Both the position numbers and the translations under genes were made by a program. 64,000 bases of DNA from Sipunculus nudus (lineage: Eukaryota; Annelida; Sipuncula; Golfingiida; Sipunculidae). Below, piece after piece: positions 53,543-64,000 of the stretch (its first letter is position 1; every line of letters begins with the position of its first letter). The stretch lies in contig CM049306.1 in assembly GCA_026874595.1 (NCBI GenBank), positions 94,911,642 to 94,975,641 of the forward strand, given 5' to 3'. The notes under the pieces were generated by a model, which saw only the letters and a program-made list of their open reading frames with translations, did not search any database and had not been told where the DNA came from.

Positions 53543-55659
53543 TACAAAAGTTTCCAAGCAAAACCATTCTAGCACACAGTCTCATTTCCTTGCACATGAC
53601 TGTTGAACACCTTGTTATAGCCCTAAGTGTTGGTAAACACAGTCTGTTTACCATAACAAGGCCACGTGACTCGAGGTCCGATTTAGAGGGGCAACACGCG
53701 GTGTTTCAGCCAGCAGGAACTTGTATTACATTTTTTGGGCCAAGTCAGTCAGGGCATCTCCTGATTGGCATGTGTTGTGGCTGCGCACAGCCAAACACAC
53801 CATGTTTATGTTGACACCTGTGATCTCGCCCGGTTCACTATTTTTAACACTTGTTTACAGGTGTAAGCAACGGTTTCAAGGCAATATTTAGGTAGAGATT
53901 TATTTAAAGGGAGGAAGCTATTTTTCATGTTAACTCAACATGCTTTATAGGTGATTAGGCCCCTTTAAAGCCTTAAAACTATAATTCCAAACAAACATCA
54001 TGTCCCAATTGAATATGCAATGAGAATTTGAATGCAAGGAAACCATTCACTTTATAATAGTGAAACCAAAGTTTAACAACTTTGTTGTTTTTGTTTTTCA
54101 CTCATACTTTCCGGGAAATTCCACATTCTTTCAGTTACTTCCGGAAGTAAGTGGGAGAATCCCCCCCTTTCCAATTTCTTCTACTCTCTGGAAAAAAAGA
54201 AGTTTCTTCTGGAAGAAACAAAACCCCGAAATTAAGCTGCTAAAAAAAGAGGAGAGATAAACAATCAACCTGCAATTTCAAGTAACATTAACATTTTGTT
54301 TAAATTCTAAATGTACAATACATCATTGGCGTTTTGATAAGTTGATTAATCTTTCTAATTCTATTGATTTATTCATTACACCTACAACATTGACTTGGGG
54401 AATAACATGATTAAGATGGTGATCTTTACTGCTAAAGCCTTGACAGCATGATCTTAAATTTGTGAACTAAATTAATTATTTCATCCATTCTGTGTTAGAT
54501 CCAATTGACTACAATTAATAAGTTAATTATTAAGCTGTTTTTATATCCGTGTCTGATCAGTCACGCCTCATGTCGATAACTAAGTAACTGATAATATATA
54601 TATATAATATAATATATATATTTATATTATTGCAGAAATTAAACTTCTCGAGATACCTAACCAGAATACTTACAGGATGGACGATTCAGCTTGTATATCT
54701 TCTCTGCGTGCCGGTCATATGGTTTTGTGTGTTGTATTTAATGCTGTTATACTGGGAATTATCCAAGATCTGACGAGTCATGCCGAGTTGAGGTCACTCA
54801 AGCTTCATGATCTTGTGGGCGCCTATGGCTATGTGCTCAAAATTTGTTTATGTAACGCCACGACACGTGTGAACATATTTCCACCCTAACTTAGTGAATT
54901 ATATTTTGCCACACATCATCTTACCCGATTCAAAACCTTGAGATTGTGCCGGTTTCTCCGTAAGCTTCACCATAATCGCGTCATAAATCAAATGTCAGTC
55001 CATTTGACTCTTTAAACATATGACAAATTCAGATGCCCGGAAATTTATTTGATTTTAGGGAGATCATTCAGTGCGCACCAACAGACATGCGTTATGCCTT
55101 TTGGTGTTGATAATGATAGGGCCAAAAGTTAGTCTCTTTCACATCAACACGGTGGCGCTCCCCCACGCATGTTCAGATGAGCAGGCACACTGTACGTTAT
55201 GAGCCCAGTAGAAACTAATTTGGAGCCAGGACTGCAAACACGTCGGGTGGGGCACCACTAGTGTAAACCTGCTCAAATATATCAACTACCTGCGGTTTGG
55301 AGTCACACGAGAAACGTTTTAATTAATTCTCTTTGGCGCCACCTGATGCTTGCAGTGGCGCCATCTGTGTTCTTCTCGTGGTGCAAGATTAAGTTTTATA
55401 TTGATGTAATTACTAATTTGAGATGGATATTGATGTATAAGGGTGAATTGCACTATGATGATGAATAAAGGCTTTACCAATTTTATGAAAATGTTTTGAA
55501 GTTGTGACAAAAATTTATTAAAAGCATAATTATGCGGTACTCTTGACAAAGGTCACGCCGTCCACTTGCCCCTGATTTCGAAGACCGTTTCAAGCCCCGC
55601 TACAGGTAGTCCCGCCCCCCCTCCCCCCCCCCCTCCCCCCTCCCCCCTGGGCCACCGTA

Positions 55660-55815
55660 GGCGTAACCTTTTTTTTTAGAATATCAAACCACTTTATTTT
55701 GCGACCTGGAACCTCCCTCTTAGCGAACCAGGGGACACTTTTAAAGGGTTCCTATTAGTCTTCCCGAGTTGGACCGTCCCCTTTCCAACATCCTACATAT
55801 CCGCCTTTGCATATT
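55660..55815 (+). repeat. Dispersed repeat, diverged copy ending in 'atatccgcctttg'
   Basis: The pattern 'gagttggaccgtcccc', 'ttccaacatcc', 'atatccgcc' parallels the other two copies. Upstream lies a C-rich run (55610-55648). Confidence 0.4.
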
Positions 55816-55989
55816 TATTAGGTATGCTATATATACGGATGTGTACAGTCTAGTCAGTTACGAAAAACGGTACACCCAAGAAGAATCACAAAAGAAATTA
55901 AATAAGGTGTGTTAGTTGCCCAACACGAGCTGAATCAAATATAAAAAGTCCCCCCCCCCCAAAAAAAAAAAGTGACAGGTTCAAATTAC

Positions 55990-58900
55990 TGAATGAATAA
56001 CAAGGCCTACAGGCCTAATGCGAACCTGTGCATTAGGAAATACACCAGGTATAATGCTTCAATGATGGACCATTACTTCTCATGTATATGACCAATGCAA
56101 GTACTAAACATTTTGAATAAGAAACAATTAGACAAACATCACTGCTGAAATTCTGGCATGGGTGCACACAACACAAACATGATTGTAGCTGGCACCACCA
56201 GTCTTGTATACAACAAAGTTATCAGAGATATATGCATATGCCCAATTTCAGACTGATATATCAAACCCCTCCTGAGAAATAAACAGGGACACACACTGTG
56301 CAAAAATTATTGTAGGTGGCACCACCAGTCTTGTATACAACAAAGCTATTCAATATGTATATATATGCTCAATTTCAGGCTGATATATCAAATTCCTCAG
56401 TAGAAATAAGCAGGCACATACACTGTGCAAAAGTCATTGTAGGTGGCGACACCTGTCTTTTGAACGAAAAAGCCATCAAAGACACATAGACAGGTCAGAA
56501 TATCAGGCCAATACATCAAACTTACCTTGAGTCTAATGCATGTGGCTGACCAGGCTTAGGTGAGAAAGACAGTTGCCCCGAGTGAACTGTGACAAATTTG
56601 CTGACTCAGGTTACTGCACTGAATGAACTTATGACCTGCACCTGGCTAGACTGAGTGAACTTTTGACCTACCTAGCTGTACTGAGTGAACTCTTGACCTT
56701 TTGCATAATCTGACACAGTTGGCACTCTGCCAAAGCTGTAAATAGATCCAGGCTGAACTTTGGTGCCAAATCTGATGCAGTATGCAGTCTGCCAATGCTA
56801 TAAATAGAATGTAGCTACTTCACTGAGTGAACTCCTGACCCATACCTGGCTGCACAGAGTGAACTCTCGACCTGTTGCCTAATCTGATACAGTTGGCAGT
56901 CTGCCAGAGCTATACATAGATCCAGACTGACCTCTAGCCTGTTGCCAAACTGAAATAGTAGCCACACCATTGCATAATCTCATGCAGGGGCCCTGTCCTG
57001 AGGGGCATGACACCCATGAAGTGATCACATGGTGCCCATGAGGTGTTCACAGTCACCCATGAGGTGATCACATGCCTTGTTCTTGGCTGCACTGATTGAA
57101 CTCTTGACCTATATCTGGCTGCACTGAATGAACTCTTGATCCGTTGCCAAATCTGAAACAGTTGGCAGCTTCTCAACCTATTTAAAAATACAGACACAAT
57201 CATGGCCTGTTGTTAAATCTGTTTACACATACTGAAAGACTTTGGCTAAAATGCTTTTTTTTTCAAGCTGACATGTTCATAAACGTGTTATCAGAATATC
57301 TAGAATGATATAAGATGCAGTCCTTTAAAGTTTATTGTTAAAGGTCCAATAATTCTGCCAAAAATCATTCAAGTAAACTTGAACAAAGGCCACCTAAGAA
57401 TAATTTTTGTGTAATGTTACAGAAGCTATAATTGAAACAATAATTTTGTAGAAGAACAGTTTTGCAGTCCTCAGTTTAAAATGGACATAATAATGGCCAT
57501 AAGACCAACTTAAGCTTTTTCATATGATTAAAAGAACCATGTCCTACACTGAAAATCAAAAATGTGTACGGGAACACATTTAGCGCGTTCCGGAACTCAA
57601 ACACATCAAATTTTGCTGTGTACGAGGCATTAAATGTGTTTCGTTTAGTCAGAACACACTCACTGTGTTACCAAACGCATTATTCCGCTCAAACACATCT
57701 GTTTTCCAAAATGTGTTTGGAAATGTGTTTGGGAACACATCTACTGTGTTTGAGTATGTGTTTCAAAACACATGTAATGTGTATGCGCCTTTCCCCGAGA
57801 GGGAGTTGGTTGTCACGTGATACATAACCGCCAAATTCAAAAACAGTCTGGTCTTTGTTCGGGTGGCCCATCATCTCAGCAGACATAACTGGCAGAGTAC
57901 ATGCTGCAAGGTCTGAGGTTAGTTAAGAATGTATTGTTTTTTTCAAAATCGGCTATATGTGGAATGTCTTAATTATATGTACAGTCAGTAAGAGCACTGA
58001 GTGTTAATTATCCAGATTTAGATGATGATGCCTGCATTGCATGCCTGCCTGACTGCGACATTGCCCCTAAAATAATATGTATACAGTCATGCAGTTTACA
58101 AGGAATGTGCAAGGAGATTTATATAATACATGTATATAACATATTTTTGTCGTACTTAACAACTTAACATTACCAAAGACGTTATTATTATATAATTCCA
58201 ACTGTTCACTGTATATGCATGTGTATGCATGCAGGACCATGCACAAAGTTCATGAAGCTTCGCTCAGTACAGGGCACATGTAACAACTGCTGATAAGACA
58301 GCAGGCAGCTTGTTGTAGAACAGGGTAAGGTTTGTAACCCTATAAGGTTGTCACAGTCGCAGCGTGCTTTTATACAGCCACACTCTTGTTATGTTGGTGA
58401 CTTAGCTACATATATGCCCCCCCCCCCTCCCCACCCGAGTAGTAAATGCTAATATAAAACTGCACAATGTTTCATGCCTGTTTGTTTTTTTAATTTCTTA
58501 TACGTTCGTTTTCTTATTTTATAGGACTTAAGCCCACCTAAGTCTTTATGCTCTTCAAGAAGAGGAGCGAAATGAGGCTGTCTCAAGACTGCTGGTGATC
58601 CAATTAAGAGAGCTACATCATAGATGAATGCACAATTACTCCAGACTCATTGAACTTATATTTACCATATATTATGACATTTCGGCAACTTGCACTCTAC
58701 ATATATACCCCATTTCTGTATATTATAGTATGTGCATCACTTGGTTTAGTTATAATCTGGGGTGTTTTTCTCAGATTCTTGGCCTGCATACTACAGAAAA
58801 AAACATCATTAGAGACCTGTGTCTCTGTATTCAATAAGGACAAGGACTATAATATATTTTTTTCATAAACTGAATAAATATACGGTGAAAATATTATGAT

Positions 58901-60395
58901 AAATGGTTCAAATTTGTGTAACTGCTTTTGTTATTTGTTTTCTGTGTTACAGGTGAATATACAGCTGAATTATATGGATTAGATACTTTTATTCCTTACT
59001 TATTCCAGTCTCAAGACCAGGCAAGCTACATGTATTTGGAACTTTTGCAGAACACATTTTAGCACATTCAGAACACATCAAATGCGTTTCAGAACACATT
59101 TATATTATCATACACATTTACTGTGTTTCCGTACACATTTAATGCCTCGTCCCAGATACAACTCTCTAACACATCTCTATGTGTTTCCAAACACATGTGT
59201 GTGTTCCGAAACACGTCTATGTGTGTTCCGAAACACATTTATATGTGTTCCCAAACACATCTATGATGTGTTACAAAACACATTAAATTTATCATACACA
59301 TTAATGTGTTTCTGTACACATTTTAATGCCTCATCTCAGATACAAGTCTCGTACACATTTAAATGTGTTCCCAAACACATTTTTGGTTTTCAGTGTAGGA
59401 TAATTATTTTGAAAAATTGAACGATTTAACTTGACATTTTCATCATAAACATTAATAGCTGAAAGAGGCTAAAATTAAGAGGTTTTTGCTCATAAAAAAC
59501 AGGTCAATGCAGGTGGCACAACAAAATCTGTAACTTCAAATATGAGTCATGTGACCAACATTTGCACAATACTTAGTAATGCAAGCTTCTGCCATTTCTG
59601 AGATTACATTCTGACAGTATGCTTACTTGGCCAAATGACTGTTCAAATTCATGTAACTCCACTAAAATTCATCAAATGCAAACCATTTGAACAAACTTGA
59701 GAGGGCTTGCCTCTGGGTTCATTTCTGAAAAATATTGAACATTTTGGCTGGACCGTTTACAAGAAGAAGACTTTTAAAGTTTATCAGCTTTCCCCCTTTA
59801 AAATCTAAGTAAATGCAGATAGCAAAAAAATAAAAAATAAGCTGAATCCCACAACATCTGTTATGTGACAGATTATTGCATAAAATCTGGGGATGGTAGC
59901 TCCTGCTACTCCTGAGAAATTATGGGTTAATGTACTGATGACCAAAGACTCCCGTACAAAAAAGGTCAATGCAGGTGGCACCACCAATACCTGAATTTCA
60001 TATATGACTCATGTGACCAACACTGGCATAAAATTTGGTGATGATAGCTCTGGCCGTTTCTGAGACTGTCATTTTAGTGTCCTTATTGGACAGATGACTA
60101 AGTTCAACTTCCTGTAACTCGGCCAAAATTCACCGAACTTGAACCATTCGAACAAACTTGAGAGAGATGGTATAAAATATATTTCTGTGAAATATTAAAG
60201 AATTTGGCTTGACAGTTTCGTCGGAGAAAAGCCTTTTCTCAATAAAATCTAAGAAAATGCAGAATTTTTCAGATGGCTAATTTTTTGCATTAAATTTCAT
60301 GATGCTAGCTCCAGTTGTTTTCGAAATAGTATGGGTTAACGTACAGACAACGGACACTGCCACATCATCGCATTAGCTCACAGGTTCGCTAAAAA
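55990..60395 (+). repeat. Dispersed repeat, family B, copy split by a CACTA-like element
   Basis: The left half (55990-57545) aligns with 6395-7160: 'ggcctacaggcctaatgc', 'caccaggtataatgctt', units of 'aatttcaggctgatatatca', and repeated 'gagtgaactcttgacc'. The right half (59398-60395) aligns with 7165-7736 and ends 'gggttaacgtacagac' then 'gctcacaggttcgctaaaaa'. The transposon at 57547-59395 separates them. Confidence 0.65.
57547..59395. mobile_element. CACTA/EnSpm-like non-autonomous transposon
   Basis: The element starts CACTGAAAATCAAAAATGTG and ends with its inverted counterpart (read on minus, CACTGAAAACCAAAAATGTG); the inverted match continues for about 35 bp with few differences. A TA dinucleotide flanks each side. 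The CACTR terminus and 2-bp duplication fit the CACTA/EnSpm (CMC) superfamily. Subterminal zones (57555-57790 and 59045-59395) are packed with ACACATTT/TGTGTTC units in both orientations, typical transposase-binding arrays of that superfamily. The 1.2-kb interior has no transposase, only small ORFs. Confidence 0.75.
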
Positions 60396-60889
60396 TTACA
60401 ACAGATGCATACTGAATGCAAAATTATAATACAGATACATCTCACTGATGGCAAAATCTTGAATAAAGTTGAGTATGGATACCAATTATTTATAATCCAT
60501 GTACAGCCGTCATTATATACCCACAGAGAGCTGTATACCTGTGATTGTAAACATTGCCTGGCATGAGGAATATCTAAAATCATAAATCTACATTTTTTAA
60601 AAGCCTTTAAAAACATTCTTGTCAATATTTACCATAGATAACCTGAAATCTAAATGTCTATAAAGGCATGATGCAACGGATGCTGATAAACTGGTGCCAG
60701 GCTAGATGTATCTGCTTCACACAGCTAACATATATGGTAAAATGACTCAATTCAATCTTTATAATTCAGCCAAAATTTATTCTTTGGAACCACAAAATTA
60801 TTATAAGAATTATTCAGGGGATTATTCTTGTAAAATATTAAACATATTGGCCTCAGTGGCATCAGTCAAAAAACGTTTTACAGGTTTAT

Positions 60890-61777
60890 AACTCATATGG
60901 GAAAATAAAGCAAAATGGCTAAGTTAAGCTTCCAATAACTCAACCAAAAATCACTGAACCAAAACCATTTAAACAAACTTGAATTATCAACATCTAAGGA
61001 TAATTAATGTGTGAGATTTAAGAATTTGGCCCAGTGTTTTTTGAGAAGAAGATCTTTGTAGCCACTGAGCTAAAATGGGCTGTTACAGCATATGACTAAA
61101 TTCAGCTTCCCAAAACTCAGCCAAAAGTCACTGAACTGAGACCATTTGAACAAACTTCAGAGAGCACTACCCTAGGATCATTTCTGTGCGATATTAAACA
61201 ATTTGGCCATATGGTTTCAGAGAAGAAGATTTTTTTAGCCGTCAGTATGATACGGGCACTGATGACCCCCCCCCCCCCCCCCCCATTAAAGGCCGATGCA
61301 GGTGGCACCAACTATACCTCAATTTTAGATATGACTCATGTGACCAACATTGGCATAAAATTTGGTGATGATAGCCCCAGCCGTTTCTGAGATTGTAATT
61401 TTAGTATGCTTTTTTTTACAGATGACTAAGTTCAACTTCCTGTAACTCGGCCAAAAATCATCAAACTTAAACCATTCGAACAAACTTGAGAAAGATTGTT
61501 CCAGGAATCATTTCTGTGAAATATTGGACAGTTTGGCTGAACAGTTTCGGAGAAGAAGATTTTTAAAGCTTTCTTTTGCTTTTTCCCTATAAAATCTAAG
61601 AAAATGCAGTTAGCCAAAAAAAAATAAGCAAAATCCAATAGAGTTTTTTAGATGACTAATTTTTTTGCATACAATTTCGTGACGCTAACTCTTGCCGTTT
61701 TCAAGATAGTATGGGTTAACGTACAGACGACGGACGCCGGACGACGGACGCCATCGCATAAGCTCACAGGTTCGCTT
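60890..61777 (+). repeat. Dispersed repeat, family B, further copy
   Basis: It aligns with 59700-60395: 'aactcagccaaaa', 'accattcgaacaaacttgag', 'gatgcaggtggcacca', 'gtgaccaacattggcataaa' and 'gggttaacgtacagacgac'. It ends 'gctcacaggttcgct'. It carries a C19 run at 61266-61284. Confidence 0.65.
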
Positions 61778-62249
61778 AAAAGAAAACTATTGCTCTGCCG
61801 TATCTGCGAAGGACATTTAACTTTATACTGCTCACATATATGTTTTCATATGGCCCCTTCTGGTCCATGGCTAGTCTCGATCTAGCCCATAAGAATGGAC
61901 TCCTATATAATTGCCTTTTCAGTGACTGGCTCAATGTTGAGTCCATAGATTGCCCCTGCAGTTAACTATGATTATAACACACCATAAACAACTGTGCGAT
62001 TTAACATATTTCCATTGATTAATGTTCATTACATCTATGTGTATTGAACATTTGACCACTGAAAAAACATTAACGTTCTATTCACTGCACTATTTTTCCT
62101 TGGGTTTAATATCATTCAGGAACTTGTCAAGTGTCAGAAAAGAGGAGCTCAAGTGTTGACAACAATAGGAGACCTACTTAGTTCGGCTATGAATACTGAG
62201 AGTGAGAAAGCTCTTCCATCGTTAACTCTCTTGAAGCATGGGAGTCACC

Positions 62250-63563
62250 TGCAGGACAAGAAGTAGTGAAAGTCGGCGTCAAGGGATTTGTGGTCCGATC
62301 CGGTCAAGTTGCTTATGTGAAGAGCAACATTCGCTCAGATCTCTATGTGCAGGACTCTTTTTGAATCCAGTCCAGTCTACCATTGGAACAGTTAGATATT
62401 GGGGACGGACTTGTCGAGGTAAACACAAATCCCAGACCACACGTCAAGATCCATGTGGGGAATCACACTCAGAATGATATAACGATTCCAGGCCAAAGCA
62501 TTTTGGCTCATATTCAGTTCATATAGAAGAATTTAGACACTGATCAGATGGATGGGCCCAAGCTAAATGTCAGAGTCAACCACGCAAGTTTAGAACATCA
62601 ACCGTGTGATAGTACAGCTACAGAGCAACAACTGTGTGGCATCCTCCAGTTGACATCGGTCATTTGAGTGAAGAGCAGCAGGTAGTGGTGAAGCAGATGT
62701 TATATGAGGAGTCTGGTGCTTTCGCTCGTGACGATGGTGATGTCGGATGCATTCCTGAGCTTAAAATGGTCATTAACTTGAAGGACAATATCCCTTCGCA
62801 GAGATCCTATGCATCGATTCCAAAGCCACTGTTTTAGGTGGTGAAAGCTCACACCCAGGATCTTCTAGTCAAAGGTTGGATAGTTCGGTCGAGATCACCA
62901 TACTCTGCACCGGTTGTTTTCGTACGAAAGAAAAATGGTTCCCTACGCCTATGCATAGACTACCGCCTCCCACCCCAAGCAAAACAGACCATACCACAGA
63001 GAAAGAGAGCTACACGACAGGTTGTCAACGAGAGTTCGTCAGACTTTGAAGATGACGCGCCACAATACTATCTCAGGGTATCCAGGTCAAAGGAACCCGA
63101 GGTTGACACTCCGAGACTAAACCACCAAGCAGAACCAGAGGAGCCAGATACAGTTAGTGAGACTGCAGGAGAGGACCCGGAACCTCTTGTGGAGCAGGAA
63201 ACGACGCAGGATATCGTACACCATACCGAGGAAAGGGCACCAGGGATTGAGAAAGTGGTTGAGCCTGAGAATGTAGCAAGAGACCATTTGCCACAGACTC
63301 CTCCAGTAGCTGATGTGGAACCCGATGGATTACCTAATCAGCCATGGGTGAGACGATCCATGAGGGAAAGGAAACCAGCCCGTCGGTTCACTTATGAGAT
63401 GTTGGGTCAACCATCTTACCAGACGCAGAGTGCAGTTTACATGATCGGAGCCTATGGAGTGCCGTCCAGACCAATGTGGAACATGCCAATATATCCTGTT
63501 TCTTATCCACAATCGTACCTTCCACCATTTTTTCCCTATCCTATCCCCACCTGTGTCTATTGA
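62250..63563 (+). pseudogene. Internally deleted Ty3/gypsy-type pol
   Basis: Remnants in order: a protease-to-RT linker (VGVKGFVVRSGQVAYVK at about 62272; LDIGDGLVEVNTNPRPHVKI from about 62393); the start of reverse transcriptase (DIGHLSEEQQVVVKQMLYEE, then after a stop at 62835 LLVKGWIVRSRSPYSAPVVF and CIDYR); then directly a low-complexity acidic tail ending WVRRSMRERKPARRFTYEML, typical of gypsy pol C-termini. The catalytic part of RT, RNase H and integrase are all missing between CIDYR and the tail (junction near 62976). Together with the stops upstream, this copy is dead. Confidence 0.8.
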
Positions 63564-63660
63564 TAGAATAGGATAGATTTTATGGACTTGTTGTACGTTG
63601 TGATGTGACTATATATGCATATGCACATAATTAATAATGTTTGGGAGATTTCTAGTTTTT

Positions 63661-64000
63661 TGTAATGTCGGGAGCCATTTTCTTTTGGCGGGGAGCATGT
63701 GACATACACAAAATGTGTAGCCACTTATGTGTTATATTATATGTCATGCTTGAATATTAGCTTGAGTGAAGCGTAAATTGAGGGTCCACTGACCATTTTT
63801 CACTTTTTGGGTGTAATCTACTTGCCCGGGGCCAGTGAAGGCAGTATACGCAATTGCCTGGCGAGGGAGTGCACCTAGACCGGAACTTCCGCCCATGACG
63901 TCATGTTTCGGTTCTCGCTCGATGAAGACATCTTGTTTACTATTCTTTCCTGTGTTTTTCATGAGTGACTTCTGCCTACCCAGGTCCCCTGTTTGGACCT
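63661..64000 (+). mobile_element. Probable 3' LTR of the gypsy-type element (runs off the window)
   Basis: About 100 bp past the pol stop a segment begins TGTAATGTCGGGAGCC, a TG start in the expected position, and extends past the right edge. The purine-rich tract just before it (tttgggagatt) is weak. Without the other LTR or the downstream end, the boundary is a guess. Confidence 0.45.

Larger units (their letters stand above)
53190..55985. other. NAPEPLD 5' flank
   Basis: This should hold any non-coding NAPEPLD exons and its promoter. I cannot place either. An ETS-like palindrome (cttccggaag) lies at about 54138. A GC-richer patch with cgcgtcat and gcccgg lies around 54950-55050. Confidence 0.4.

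Noticed and set aside
57564-59420. ORFs with Thr-His/Cys-Val repeats
   Set aside because: They arise from the ACACAT/TGTGTT subterminal arrays of the CACTA-like element and have no protein homology.

Overview
The window is AT-rich, intron-rich metazoan nuclear DNA. Exons are short, GT-AG introns run to several kb, and there is no operon organisation or ribosome-binding site. The proteins are clearly animal orthologues. The dispersed repeats (families ending in 'gctcagctgagctaaaaa' or 'gctcacaggttcgctaaaaa') resemble those I associate with marine invertebrates. I lean towards a mollusc or another lophotrochozoan, but the sequence does not prove the phylum.

Four conserved genes can be rebuilt exon by exon. 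(1) WDR82, minus strand, has seven coding exons in 440-12409; its last exons lie off the left edge. (2) GLYCTK (D-glycerate kinase), plus strand, has five coding exons in 14286-23732 and stands head-to-head with WDR82, the same arrangement I recall for human 3p21. (3) UBXN6/UBXD1, minus strand, has two coding exons in 28075-30172. (4) NAPEPLD, minus strand, has five coding exons in 49073-53189 with every metallo-beta-lactamase metal ligand present. A fifth minus-strand gene at 31629-32783 encodes the C-terminal part of a multi-pass membrane protein that I do not recognise. These genes do not form one pathway: they cover chromatin/H3K4 methylation targeting, glycerate/serine-fructose catabolism, p97/VCP adaptor function and N-acylethanolamine synthesis.

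Most of the rest is repetitive or apparently neutral. The introns of WDR82 (3.9-7.7 kb) carry modular dispersed repeats and a degraded LINE reverse-transcriptase fragment (9.2 kb). GLYCTK intron 1 carries a hAT-like inverted-repeat element (16.09-17.96 kb). GLYCTK intron 4 carries a striking 74-bp minisatellite made from that intron's own 3' splice site plus the first ~36 nt of the following exon, interrupted by a 699-bp element with a 9-bp target duplication. The stretch 35.4-38.5 kb is a frameshifted fossil of a repetitive zinc-motif protein family. AT microsatellites occupy 38.9-39.7 kb. A ~2.3 kb, 32-bp-unit minisatellite lies at 44.9-47.2 kb. The stretch 56-61.8 kb is a nest of dispersed repeats, one split by a CACTA-like transposon (57547-59395). 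The right edge (62.2-64 kb) holds an internally deleted Ty3/gypsy-type retrotransposon and a probable LTR.

Exon borders come from protein homology recalled from memory plus splice-site inspection and phase consistency. No database search was run.
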